Source of the DNA: Vandiemenella viatica
Lineage: Eukaryota > Arthropoda > Insecta > Orthoptera > Morabidae
Direction: 5' to 3'
Length of the DNA: 64,000 nucleotides
Assembly (NCBI GenBank): GCA_031002005.1
Contig: CM061919.1
Location: forward strand, 169,739,121-169,803,120
Below the pieces are notes generated by a model. The model was not told the DNA's origin. It did not search any database and worked only from the letters and a program-made list of their open reading frames with translations. The position numbers were made by a program, and so were the translations under genes. Below are positions 9,620 to 21,183 of this stretch, piece after piece. The first letter of the stretch is position 1. Every line of letters starts with the position of its first letter.

Positions 9620-10870
9620 AATCGATGTAAACACCGTTTGACCGGTCACCATGAAAGTTGGCACATATATGTAGATTATATAGAGAAGATTATATAGAGA
9701 TTATATAGAGAAGATTTCCAAGAATCTCCCGCCTCCCCCTTATAAACCATTAATTTTTATTCAAACCCAATTTTTTTATCCGATTTTGATGGAACTTTGC
9801 ACACGTATACCTTAAAATAAAGAGAAAAATACTGCCAACATTTGTTATGCAAAAACCCAATTCCTCTTCACCTTTCCAACCCCTTTATACAAAGCTACAG
9901 TCGATACCGTTTGACCGATCAACATGAAAGTTGGCACAAGCATGTTTTTTTCAGGGAGAAGGTTTGTGGCAAATATTATAAAAAAGCCACCCTCTTCCCC
10001 CTTTACATCCCTTAATTTTTATATAAACCCACATTTTTAATCCGACTTCGATGGAGTTTTTTACACGTATACTTTAAAATAAAGAGAAAAATACTGTCAA
10101 TATTTTATTTGCAAAAACCCAACCCATCTTCACCTTCCACCGCCTTAATTAATGTCAATGTTCTTCATACAAAGTGACAATTTCTATCTGATTTTGGTGG
10201 AAGTTTGCAGCCTGGACCAAAATGTAACTGACATTCGCTATCGCAGCATCCAATTCACCCAATTTGAGTATTTTTCGGGCATATCAATCTTTATTTTCCT
10301 TCTGGAAATGACTGAGGCCAAATTAATGAAACTTGGTACACATGATTCACATAAGAAATATAAAAGTAGTGTATGGGCAAATCAATCCCGATTAGACCGG
10401 ACAACGTCGGATACTCTGCTAGTCTGTGTATATACAAAAATGGATATATATGTATCCGATTTCGATGAAACTGTGCACACGTATACTTTAAAACAAGAGG
10501 GAAAATACTGTCTACATTTTATCAGCAAAAACCCTCCTCCTCCTACTATCACCCCCCCTCCCCTCCCTCAAGGAAAACTTACACGTGGAACTTTTCAGCA
10601 TTTTTCAAATATCTCAAAAACGGTACGGAACTCGGCCAAACAAGATAGTGATATTCTGAAAGATCACAAAATTTCCTGTTTATTGGCGTTGGACCAAGAA
10701 ACCCCAACTTAAAATTTAAAAATTGTTTTAAGGTTGGTGTGGTGACACACAAATCTACAGTCTTCATTCGATCTCCAAGGAACTTTGTACACGTAAAATA
10801 ATGTTTACATTCATTTTACATAACTGCAATCCCTCTTCACCCCTCTTAGGACAAATTTACACGTGTAAAT
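9620..10870. repeat. Degenerate tandem array, units of about 260-300 bp
   Basis: The motif ccgtttgaccg-tca-catga with aagttggcaca occurs at about 9631 and 9908. The motif cgattttgatgga with tt-cacacgtata and aaataaagagaaaaatactg occurs at 9781, 10043 and, decayed, 10457 and 10769; a partial unit lies near 10189. Pyrimidine-rich tracts (cctcccccttataaacc, cctcttccccctttacat) sit at a fixed place in the units. A small inner repeat of agattatatagaga sits at 9672-9712. The long frame at 10152-10712 runs through this array and does not look like a gene. Confidence 0.7.
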
Positions 10871-11029
10871 ATTCTTTTATATATATATCGAAATAGAGAA
10901 GTCGGCCAAAATGAATAGTGATGGAGAATTTTTACAACAATCCGATCAATACTTTCATACCCCACCCCGAACAACACCGAATACTCTGCTAGAAACAAAT
11001 ATTAATACACATGTGTAATATGTACAGGC

Positions 11030-11310
11030 ATATGTTGGTGATGGAGCTTGGGGGGTTTTTGGTAAAAGAATTAGGAATAGTGCTTGGAAAGGAAAAGGCG
11101 ACCATGACCACAAGCTTGTGCTCAATTTCATGCATAAGAGAGTGGGAAAATTGGTAAGGGTGTCAGGGATTGGAACAAATTACCAAGTGTAATGATGAAT
11201 AATTTTCAAAAAACGCTTAAGGAATTTAGAATTAAAATTTGTAAATCTTAATAGTAAATGGGAGAGGAATTTAACATTCCAACTATTAAAAAAAATGATA
11301 ATAAAAAAAA
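11030..11310 (+). mobile_element. LINE-B 3' end (CR1/Jockey-like)
   Basis: Frames give YVGDGAWGVFGKRIRNSAWK and nearby LVLNFMHKRVGKL, corresponding to the terminal coding part of the LINE on the minus strand at 14400-14640 (whose plus text has cttccaagccctatcaccaa and cacttccaagcactactcct). Ends in an A-rich tail near 11285-11320. 5' truncated. Confidence 0.7.
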
Positions 11311-11319
11311 TTAATGGGT

Positions 11320-13690
11320 AAATGGACGACTGGGGGGAATTGCCATCGGAGTATTAGCTTCATCGCAATTAAAGTTAATAATAATAATATAATGTGGAAT
11401 CCCGACTCCACGAAACCCTCTCCACTTTCGTGGCTTTTTCAATGATGTCTTTAATTTTCACGTATTTTACCCGGCTAAACAGTCAGAGAAGTCAGCCTGG
11501 TTACTGGAGGAGATTACAGTCTCTAGGCACCACTGCAACATCAGTGGCTATCATGTGTAGAACGAAATTTAGTGCCGTCCCATAAACACAGGAAAGAACT
11601 GCACTAGGAGCTGTTTTCTAGCAGAAAGCTTAATGCTAACTAGTCGCACCTCAATAACGATTGTAGTGGGCAGCGGCGATTAAACTGGACAGCAGGTGAT
11701 CTTAAGACCCGCTCAACTAGTACGCAAACTGGAATTTCAGGTCTGCTTTAAACATTCGTAATCGAGGTTCGCACCGTCCGAAATAATTAACGCTATGCTA
11801 CACGAAACCAATGTTAAGTTGCAATCTGCATCAGGTTAGACTGGACAATATCTTACAATCCAACGTCAGCCCTTTACGTGTACGGTAGGCAAGCTATCTC
11901 AGTAGCTGTCAGATCCACAAAGGTGTCAGCGTATACCCAGCTTGTCATTGCATTAAATTATCTTTGCTCTATCTAGTTGGTAAAATCCAAAAAATAGGGG
12001 AAGCAGTAAACAAGAAAAGGTTTAATTCTGTGAAAAAGAAGCTTTCTTATTTGTGTATGAGTTGTGTCGTTTTGAAAGGAAGGCATCATGATTTTATATA
12101 ATTACACTTGCTTCTTGAATTCAGAAATTTGCTGTTAATTCTAATACAGAGTATGTACGTTGTTAATAACCGTGTATACATTTCAGCAATGTCAATATCT
12201 TAATTACGTACCTTACAATGAACGGGATATTAATACACTTGTTAACTATATTTGTCCATTTGGTACACTGTACGTCTCGTTGTCTTCAGTAGTGAATAGC
12301 TGTCAGTTTACGATACCTGTGTCTACAGGGGTAGTAAAATATTGGTTTGATGAATTTGTGTGGGTGTTGTGTTCAAGTGGCGGCTGGAGAGTTTAGTGTA
12401 TTTACGAAACTCTATTTTACATAGAGATATAACTTTGGGAATATAATAGCTTCGTTGAAGTATAAAGCAGCTTATTTTTCTGTGGGTGTATGCTTTTAAC
12501 ATTTCCATCTGTATGTGGATCGTCGTTTAACCTGACGAGTTTCTGAAAATGTTCAGTAGCTTCTATATGTCGTACACTTTATATATTCCTTCTAACTTAT
12601 AATAAAATTTCTGACCGTTTGTCCGGTAAATATTCAGTGCACTTGGTATCACATAATTCATAAACTACTGGTTATTAATATTGGTTGAATACAGTGTTCC
12701 ATTTTTTATGCTTTTATTAGTCTCGAATACAATATTTGAATCATCTTTTTGAAATACAATACTGATCTGTGCTTGCAATTCTTTATCCAAATCTTTATGT
12801 AATTTTTTGCAGTTATAACTGAAAGTTTAAGTTCTCATATTAATCAGTTAACTGGGGAGAGTTTATAAAATTCAGCCCATAAGTTAATGTATTCATGAAA
12901 CCAATGCCTTAGTTAATGTAATAGTTTCCATGTATACAATTATGCTACCCACTGGTGGTACTTTATTCTTAATGATTTCATCTCTTTGTGGGTGGTTGTT
13001 GCAGTACAATCTGTGTTCTGGAAGTGAGCAGTGGATTTTATATGTTATTGCCCTCATTATGAAATTGAATGTAATTGGTCGAGGCTAAGTTTGTATGATA
13101 ATGGTTGTTTGTAGTAAACTATTTCTGTGTTTGTATGTCTCAAGTCAGTATTATTTGATCTCGATTCATGTGCGATCCTTGTTTCTTCAGTATATCACTA
13201 ATTTTTTAATGTCTGTATTTTGTTCTGTATATCTTGACGTCCTTTCTTCGCGCTTGAAATGAAAGGGTAAGTATCTTGTCTGTCATCGAGTCGCTGTCGT
13301 GTTGATTATATTGCGCTTGCTGTACCGAGATGGTTCGTGCTGTGTAGAGTCCCGCTACAGCCCGGGGCAAACACAGGATGTGTCCAGTTATAGGAGAACG
13401 CGGCTCCCACGGAACAGTCTGCCCTGAGATCCATCCTTCTTACTCTTTATGGCAACAAAACCTGAACCTGCATAACCTCTCTCTTACTGTGACAGATAGA
13501 CAGCAGGAGGCGAAGTAAAAGTAGCTGTACTTAAGTTTCTGTTTCAGCGTGTCATAGTTAATAAAGCAAGGAGGAACCATACAAACTGAATTTAGAATTC
13601 CCCTAGTCTCTCCTCAGTAACGCATTGTTTTCTAGACGCACAGAGAAGTCTATGTGCCCCGCGCCAGGCGTTACTATTGCCGCAACGAAG
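11320..13690. other. About 2.3 kb without a recognisable gene
   Basis: Moderately AT-rich, T- and GT-rich on the plus strand from about 12,000 to 13,300. Short frames such as 12160-12396 show no motif. No terminal repeats found. Confidence 0.4.
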
Positions 13691-14073
13691 TAGAGATGGG
13701 TCGTTCGCGAGTGAATCAGTTCTTTAGAGCAATTCATTTAAAAGAGCGAGTGAGCAGTTGCTCACTAAAAAGTGAACGGTAATTCTTCTAGGTGAATCAG
13801 TTGATTCCGAAGATCATGAAGAGCTAGCTCACGTGGGTTTTGTGGACTGGAGAGCTAAAAAAAAAGGTCTACTATTTCTATTGAAGATGACATAAGGGGG
13901 TATTTCCAACGGAAAGTGGGGGTATAACCGGATTGTGAGGGGTGAGACCTAAAAAAAAAGTCTCAAATAAAACTGAGCTACTGAGCAAGTGAACGATTCA
14001 AAGAACTAGTTCTTTTCATTGAGTGAACAAATGAACAACCGCTCTTTTTAGTGAATCACTTTGCCCACCTCTA
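13691..14073. mobile_element. Non-autonomous hAT-type element, 383 bp, 8-bp TSD
   Basis: Terminal inverted repeats begin tagagatgggtcgttc and end gcccacctcta. Both flanks carry caacgaag (13683-13690 and 14074-14081), a perfect 8-bp target-site duplication typical of hAT insertions. The subterminal regions are full of tgaatca/tgattca-type and gagcg motifs (agtgaatcagttctttagag; aagtgattcac in the other arm), which could bind transposase. The middle (13842-13967) is similar to the interior of the 'ggggg' TIR element at 20078-20208. No transposase. The perfect TSD suggests a fairly young insertion. Confidence 0.88.
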
Positions 14074-14399
14074 CAACGAAGTACAAGTACATGCTGACAT
14101 ACTTGTAGGTCAACAATAAAGATTAACGAAACTTTATAGTTAGTTACGGAGTCAACTGACTCTCACTAAAATCTTACACAAACTATTAAAGTGAATAATA
14201 TTAACGCCGAGATTCCCTCGCATTTAGAAAAAAAATTTGATTCAAAATTAGCTTTGAATGAAATTAATCATCCAATTACACTTTATTTTAGTATTTTTAT
14301 TATTATCCTTTTATATGCTATCAGTGTTCATTTCCTCTCCATCTACTTTTACTATTTACGAATTTTAATTTTAAATTGCTTCAGCGTTTTAGGTAAATT

Positions 14400-15700
14400 A
14401 TTCATCACTTCACTTGGTAGCTCATTTCAATGCCTGACATCCTTTCCCACAAAAGAAAATTTTCCCAATGCCCTATCCATAAAATCGAGAGCCAGCTTGT
14501 GGTCATCATTTCACTTCCAAGCACTACTCCTAACTCTTTGACCAATATTCTTCCAAGCCCTATCACCAACATACGCCTTCTACACTCCCAGCACTCTCTT
14601 CACCCTCCTCCCGTCTTCCAATGACGTCCAATCCAGCTCCTTTATCATATCAGTTGCACAGTGGGTCCTGCGATAATTTCCATAAACAAACCTATCTGCT
14701 TGGTTACTAGTTGAAAGATAACGCCAATGCAAGTGTTTATTAAACAGTTGCATTGGTGTTATCTTTCAACTGGTAATTAATTAAGCAACTGTGGAAACAT
14801 GGCCTGCAACAACATCGCAAATCTAGCTGCACTTCTTTGCACGCCCTCCAACTTCCGTATTTGATAACCGAAAAATGGATCCCAAACAGTACAACCATAT
14901 TCATGCAATGGTCTGACCAAAGTTTTGTAACCCAGTTCCTTAACTTGTCTGGCACATCCTCTCATCTCCCCAGTAAATGATTAATTTTGTAACCCTGACG
15001 TACTACCTGCCCAATGTGTCCTTTACGTCAAGGTATTACACTTCAAGCATTCAACAAGCAATTCTGTCCCCACTCTATACTCATTAACAACCTTTAGTTT
15101 TTTTATCTGTGTACCCAATATGTTGACTCTTCTTGACATTCATCTTCATTCCAAGGTGACCTGTCCATTTAGATATTATATCCAATCCCCCTGCAGTTGT
15201 TCACAGTCTTCTCTCGTTTTGATCGTTTGATATACATATATCATCTGTAAGCAACCGAAATTCTGACTGTAAACTATCAATACAATCATTCATTAGATTG
15301 ATGAATAACAGTGGTCTCAATACACTACCCTGTATCACTCCTATATTCACTTCCACCTCTTTTTATACTGCATTTTCTTCTCTAACCCTTTGCTTTCTGC
15401 TTTTTAAGAATTCCTGTACTCAGGTAGTCTTTTTCATTCACTCCAATAGTTTTCAACTTATTTAATATCAATTTATGGCTCACTCTGTCAAACGCCTTGG
15501 AAAGATCTAGTGCTACACTATAAACTTTCCATCCCTTGTTCAGTTCACCCGAAATTTCTTAAATATAGCTCACCACACGAATATTCCTAACTAAAGCCAT
15601 GTTGTCGATTGCAAATCAGTTCCTCATATTAGTGGATCTTAACTTAAAACCAGTTTCAGCAATTGTGAGTTCCAATGCTATAAAAAACAAAACGTAGCTC
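14400..15700 (-). mobile_element. LINE-B, RT to C-terminus remnant (CR1/Jockey-like)
   Basis: Minus-strand frames include LLFINLMNDCIDSLQSEF and then a decayed catalytic block (LLTDD in place of xFADD) at about 15220-15330, and KELGYKTLVRPLHEYGCTVW and LEGVQRSAARFAMLL at 14800-14950. The latter is the conserved 'RPxLEYxxxVWDP...LExVQRRAARF' tail of CR1/Jockey-type LINEs. Near 15480-15510 the plus text ctctgtcaaacgccttggaa encodes the minus-strand FDRV-type RT motif. Stops and frameshifts break every part. The 3' end is probably near 14400. Confidence 0.8.
14709..14771. repeat. 24-bp stem hairpin inside LINE-B
   Basis: agttgaaagataacgccaat followed by gcaa (14709-14732) pairs with 14748-14771, with one mismatch and a 15-base loop. 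It sits in the C-terminal part of the LINE, and its right arm continues into the LINE coding sequence, so the left arm is likely a local inverted duplication of LINE sequence. Confidence 0.8.
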
Positions 15701-15709
15701 TATTATAAT

Positions 15710-16800
15710 AGTAGACATTTAGTGTCTCAATAGCTGTCTTACACAGTTCATAGAGATTACAGATCGATGTACACATGTTTCAATCTAATTTTTCAGTACT
15801 GTTGGAGGAAATTATTACTGAATGATAGCTTATATTTCAAAATATCTATCAACATTTTTCTCAACAAAATTCCACTAATGTAAAAGATAATCCTTCATGG
15901 CACAATACAAATGGATTAAATATCAGCGATAACATATCAGATAACCTAATTTCCTCTTTCAGGTCTTCGTTTAAATCATTACTATTTATATTTTTAAATA
16001 TAAATATACGTTCATGATGTTACTACGCTTTATGTCTTCTCAGTATTGCCTTCTCATTACGTATGTTTTACTCAAATTATAAAGTAAAATTATCTAGCAG
16101 TATATAAAATGTATTGAAAAGGCATTTTGGGCCTTCCGAACACCGCAAGCAATAGTTTACACAGACAATGAAATAAAATTATTGCAACGTGACACTAATC
16201 AAGTCTGTAGGTACATTTATATCAGAGCTTTTTTCACAGGCGAGTAGCATGTAACAGTCCGTGTGATTATTAACTCGTCCAACAACTAATCTTTCATTTC
16301 CTTTGTCTGCGCTTTACAACGTTATGGTTGGTACGCTTCGGTTTATTTCTACCTATCCAAATCGTTATTTGACTTAACTGTCAGTTATTAAGTATTACAC
16401 AGTGTATCTCAAAGCTTGAACTAATTTCAAGATCGATTACAGTAATCTGTCAAACCAACAATCGTTTAACCTGACACTTAAATATAGTTTTAATAAATTT
16501 TGTAAAAGTAGATAACAATGAAAAATACAGAAAAAGGAAACTGAGAATAGAGATTTTACTCCGGGCCACGGGTCTGACAATGTGGGAACAGGAATGGACA
16601 AGAAAACATAACATCATATAGTTATGGCTAAAGCTGATGTTTCCCACCAGGCGTTTAGCATTTGCAGATCGCCTTCTAGAAGCAATGAAATTTTAATATT
16701 TATGCGCGTGTTTAACAGTCTGAAGCACTATTCAAATTTATTTTAGTTTTAATTAATATCTAGTTTTTTCAGCAATTCAAATCCAGTAATGAATAAGAAA
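15710..16800. other. AT-rich stretch without recognisable features
   Basis: No ORF with known motifs; no inverted or tandem repeats noted. Confidence 0.4.
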
Positions 16801-16804
16801 ATGT

Positions 16805-16997
16805 ACCGAACGTGGTGGGTGAGCGGTAACGCTCTGGCCTCGCTTTCTGGGGGACGCAGGCTCGAATCCCTGTCCGGCAATACAAATTTCAGTTTTCCAT
16901 GGTTTCCCGAAATCACACCAGGTGAATGGAGGAATTATTCCTTCAATAGGCCGTTGTCCTAGTGATCTCGATCAAGCATAAAGCCATAATAAAGAAG
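16805..16997 (+). mobile_element. SINE-1 copy
   Basis: Head accgaacgtggtgggtgagc with an A-box-like ggtgagcggtaacgctctgg, B box ggctcgaatccctgt, body ttttccatggtttcccgaaa, and tail gtgatctcgatcaagcataa ending agccataataaaga. A piece of the central body after ttcaataggccgt is missing. Confidence 0.85.
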
Positions 16998-16999
16998 GG

Positions 17000-17600
17000 G
17001 TAAAATGCAATCTTTGTAAAGTACTATCACTTATTTCGAACATTGCAAAATTATTCATGGATGTCCTCCATAGCACCCAGCAGTTGCAGCGAAATACTTA
17101 TAATGAGTTTCGTTCCCTAAGATAGGGCAACGGAGGACGATCCAGGGAAAGTGGTTTTTCCGTGAATTGCCGCCGTTGTAGGCCATTCGTCAATCCACCT
17201 GCTGGGTTGACGCCAATATGAATGGGAGTTGTGCGAAGGGCCAGCCGCGATGACAAAAGCATGGGAAGTATTGTGACAACTTACAAGCAAAGCAGTTTTT
17301 CGAGAACTTCTCGTCGTAGATAACAACAGGGACACAGCCAGCCTATGCAAAATAGTGACACACCACTCGGACATATTCTTATCTGTTTCGTGGAACGCTG
17401 CCCCGAAGCTGGCAGTGGAGGCAAAGTGCAACAGTTTGCAACATGTCAAAGAGCCCGTAAAAGACCCCCGAGCAGCCACCCTGATTAGCTAGAGACCGGT
17501 TAAATAAGCCTACTGAACTAACACTCTGCAAGACTGCATTGGTGTCAAATTCTGTGTTCATAATAGAAATAATTTGATTTGTGAAATATATTTATTACTT
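17000..17600. other. Unassigned, with a 120-codon frame on the minus strand
   Basis: The minus frame 17117-17479 has no motif I recognise (Ser-rich with scattered Cys/His), and the overlapping 17379-17561 frame is no better. Could be chance in a GC-richer patch or a decayed TE. Confidence 0.3.
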
Positions 17601-17604
17601 CAAT

Positions 17605-17790
17605 GTAGTCTTCACGGGTGTACCGCCGGATTGTGTTGTGGAAATACGATATTTCGACGACTAGCTCCGCCGTCTTCTTTAGATGTAGAGAAATCTGCAC
17701 TGGTCTCTACACCTGAAGAAGACGGCGGAGCTAGCGGTCGAAATATCGTGTATCCACAACACAATCCGGCGGTACACCCGTGAAGACTAC
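17605..17790. mobile_element. Hairpin (palindromic MITE-like) element
   Basis: gtagtcttcacgggtgtacc (17605) through 17691 is the near-perfect inverted repeat of 17704-17790, with a loop of about 12 bases (17692-17703). There are only a few mismatches over about 87 bp. No coding potential. The transcript would form a long double-stranded stem. No clear target-site duplication. Confidence 0.85.
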
Positions 17791-17799
17791 ATAAGCAGT

Positions 17800-19900
17800 C
17801 ATACGCCGGGAAAGTCTTCGTTCTAACAACTATTTATTACTTATTTGTGAACTCATTTTTTATTATTTGTAAACCCCTGAGACATGTCATGTGCGGGGCT
17901 CAATGTTAATAACACCCAAGTTGATAGAAGAATATCACGTAGTTTTTCCTGCTGGCACAATACAATGCGCCTAATAGGTATCAAAAACAGAACCACCCAC
18001 TAAAGAGATTATTACACACTTCATCCGCTATAAACCACAAACATTAGAAATAACTGTAGAGCAATCGCTCATCAGTCGTTTTGGCTCATTGGCCGTTTCG
18101 ACCATACGTTAATTCATTGACTACATCCTCCACAGATTAACACATTTCAGTTAGAACGAAAATTTGATTTGCAGAAAAGCAATCTGATGGCTACATTAAC
18201 AGTCTGTGCTTCTGTTGCGCCAATTAATACAATTACAGCAGATACTGCAGTTAATACGACTAAATAGATTCCACTAGTCTTTTTATTGCGAATTACTTAT
18301 CGGTGATGAAGTTTTTGCGCGGTGTCTGAACAATTTTTGTACTTAATTTTGGTTTACATTAACCTTAGATCTCCATCTGTTTCTGACGTTTAGTGTGGAT
18401 ACGGATGTGATGCTGATGGAGATAGGGGCAAATACCAGGGAAAAAAATGCTCCAGTAGGAAGATAATTCATGTCTCCCAGCTTTACTCGCTTCCGCTGTG
18501 CTGAAAGTCAGCAACAAAGAAAAGTGGTTCCATCACCTACTTTCATGACCCAATTTGTGTACGCTTGTCATAAGATCCACGTGCAGCAAGCGGAGAGGCA
18601 ATATACACGTGCGGCCTCTGCGAACTTGTTGGGCCTTTGGGAAATCAGGATGATTCCCGTTTCAGATAACCGCAACGAGCAGAACCAAGCAATTACATCA
18701 GAACGGGCATTCTGCTTGTTAAGTATAAATACGTTTTGAGTAGCTAAATCCCGTAAAATTGTTTGTTTTAATGCTTTAAAAATTTTATTCTTTATTAACT
18801 AATGTTAAGGTCACGTGATAAGCTGAAATCATATGCTTATACTAGAAAACTGTAAAATATCCAACTTCTATAAGTAACAGGAGAAAATGGAAAAATATTA
18901 TACCATTTTATAAAAAAACAACATTCGTGCGTTTGCACCCAGGTTTAGCTGAGCTGCTACGAGGCCCGATGATGAACAAATTTTTGTCATTCCAGTGATT
19001 CACAGTTACTAATCACCAGATTGTGTATCAATCGGCTGAGCTACAGTAAATCTCTCCGCAGTACGTTAATGGTGAAGGCATACGACACTGTTCGCAGTAA
19101 TTTGTCCACCATACGGGCGCGTTTTACCTGGGCGCCCATATTGATGTGTTTCGGAATGGTTGCACAGGCGCCTAGTTTAACGACACTGCGGAAGGCAAGG
19201 GTAAAGAATCTAACTTAAAATTTTCTAGCTGATGCTACAGGAGTTTTGTTTTAATACTTCAGAACGTTATTTCAGTAAAATCTGCTACAAAATCCTTTAA
19301 GCAGTGTTTAAGCTGACACCCTGGGTCAATTAAAACGTAGCTAATTATTTTTTTAAATATGTCCAACAACATTTTTAGTTGGAATGCAATTTTCTGGTTT
19401 GAAATAAGAACTAGAAAATATATTTGAAACAAATGTACTATCCCAGGTTTACGTGAGGAAATATTTGCGAAGAAGAGTATTACTGTGACTATCTGAAAGG
19501 AGAATATTAGTTTTGTATTCTGACACACGATATACGTATGGTTCCATATTTTTATGGACGACCCTTAAAATCTGCGCCATATTTTATGCCTCAACAAGGT
19601 ACAGGAACGGTGCAAAAAATGATAATTCATTTGTAAACAGAAAGACATAAAATATTACAATACATCTCCGATTAACACTCCTTTAAGTGATACCCACCAA
19701 AGATCGTGCTAAAAAGCAGATAAACACTCCACCCTTTGGATTCTGTTAATGTTGTTTTCTTACTACGTAACTTTTGTTATTTATTTCTTCAATTTCCCAA
19801 AATATAATGCGCTAGAATACACGAAAAACGTTAATCGAACAACTTCATCCAAGATTAACACTCAAATAACCGTAACGAAGTTGTGGAATTTAATGAACAG
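17800..19900. other. About 2 kb without a recognisable gene
   Basis: Short frames (18470-18739 plus, 19021-19218 plus, 19259-19528 minus) have no recognisable domain and no supportive context. No repeats noted. Confidence 0.4.
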
Positions 19901-19904
19901 CAAA

Positions 19905-20323
19905 GGGGGCATCCATAAATTATGTGAGGTGTTTTTCCGAATTTCTGAACCCCTCCACACCCCGCCCCCTCTGGTGAGACTTCGTGAGATCTGGTCCGAC
20001 CCCGCGCGACCTCCCCCCCCCCTCTGGTGAGATCTGGTCGGTGGGACCCCCCCCCCCTACAAATCCCCCTTGCAACTTTTTGAGACCTTTTTGTTTAGGT
20101 CTCACTCATCCAAAGCTGGTGTTACACCCCACTTTTCGACGAAATACCCCCCCCCCCTAAAATCGAATGTCGCGTGTTTGGTAGACTATTTTTTTAGCTC
20201 TGCAGTCCAACCAAATTTCGAATAACCTCACGTGAGATTTCCGTTGACCGCCCTACCCCTTGGTGAGATTTCGACGGACTCCCCCCACCCCTATTTCACA
20301 TCACGTAATTTATGGACGCCCCC
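19905..20323 (+). mobile_element. MITE-a copy 1 ('ggggg' TIR element)
   Basis: Terminal inverted repeats gggggcatccataaattatg (left) and the reverse complement of gtaatttatggacgccccc (right). The interior is rich in C-runs and repeats ctggtgagatctggtc / ggtgagacttcgtgagatct. The middle carries gagacctttttgtttaggtc and gtagactatttttttagctc, shared with the hAT element at 13842-13967. No ORF that makes sense: the frames across it are C-tract artefacts. Confidence 0.85.
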
Positions 20324-21100
20324 AAATGTTACAGAGATACTACTATACACTTATGCTTTGCTACTAGAAGAAAAACAAACGCATTACTGTGCATACTAAG
20401 GTCGGTGCCGGCGAAACAGCGAGAAAATTCATTATGCTTTCTATTGCACGCCATGAGCGGTAACGCGGCGCGGCATGGTGCAAAGTGCTTGTCGATGATA
20501 CTGATCACTGCTAAACCGGGCTCTCCACGAGGTCACACTACGCTGAAAATACAAGCTCTTATCTGAGCAACATATTAGTCATTGATTTTAGCACCAAGCG
20601 ACTACCGTTCGACGGACCACGTTCATGTCCGTAAAGTTTAAAGGACTACACCCTCGACTCGCAGTTGAATGTAATTATCTGTTGTCTGTACAGCGCAATT
20701 CACTCATAAAGGTTCAACAACCGGTCGCTGCGCGCATCATGAGCTACGTCGTTCCACACATCACCGTTCAAAAGACGAGCCAGCTAATCTGCAGCATCGT
20801 CCACTGCCGGGACGCTTCAGTAGCAGTCGGCTACAATGGAAGACGGGAAGCTGAAACAAAACGTACTCCATTAAGCGGAGATTGGTGTTGGACGCACCTG
20901 CGCGAATCTTCAAAGGCTGCAGCCGTCCTTTGTGCGCTTTCAAGGCGTCTGGCCGTGAAGCTATAACTCGCACTTTGCCGTACATGACAATTTACTTGCG
21001 CCGCCGACGACAGAACTCGCGGCTACCTCTGCAGCCTGACGAACAAAACCGAGCTCAGAGTCCGTTAATCTCTCGTGCAGTACTGCTGCAGCGGTATTGA
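20324..21100. other. GC-richer region upstream of a candidate promoter
   Basis: Several overlapping short frames (20625-20966 plus, 20761-20985 minus, 20882-21100 plus), none with a recognised motif. The composition, followed by a TATA/initiator pair at 21123-21154, would fit the U3 part of an LTR or a gene-proximal promoter region. Confidence 0.3.
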
Positions 21101-21122
21101 ACTCACTTTCGGTCAGTCACCG

Positions 21123-21183
21123 TATAAAGTCAGCAGACTGAGTTAGTATCAGTAGTTATTTTGTGACATCTGCACTGGGACTT
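21123..21183 (+). promoter_or_regulatory. Candidate core promoter (TATA, initiator, DPE-like)
   Basis: TATAAAG at 21123 is followed by the arthropod initiator TCAGTA with its A at 21151, 28 bases from the first T of the TATA box, which is the expected distance. GGAC at +28 (21178) partly fits a downstream promoter element. Downstream, near 21268, acattcggtgctga loosely resembles the end of an LTR plus a primer-binding site, so this may be the promoter of an LTR retrotransposon and not of a host gene. Sequence match only. Confidence 0.35.

Noticed and set aside
10152..10712. 186-aa plus-strand ORF, the longest in the window
   Set aside because: It runs along the degenerate tandem array and contains the repeat motifs in frame; no domain, low-complexity Pro-rich stretch from a C-tract.
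17117..17479. 120-aa minus-strand ORF
   Set aside because: No recognisable motif, no paralogue in the window, and length is possible by chance in a GC-richer segment.
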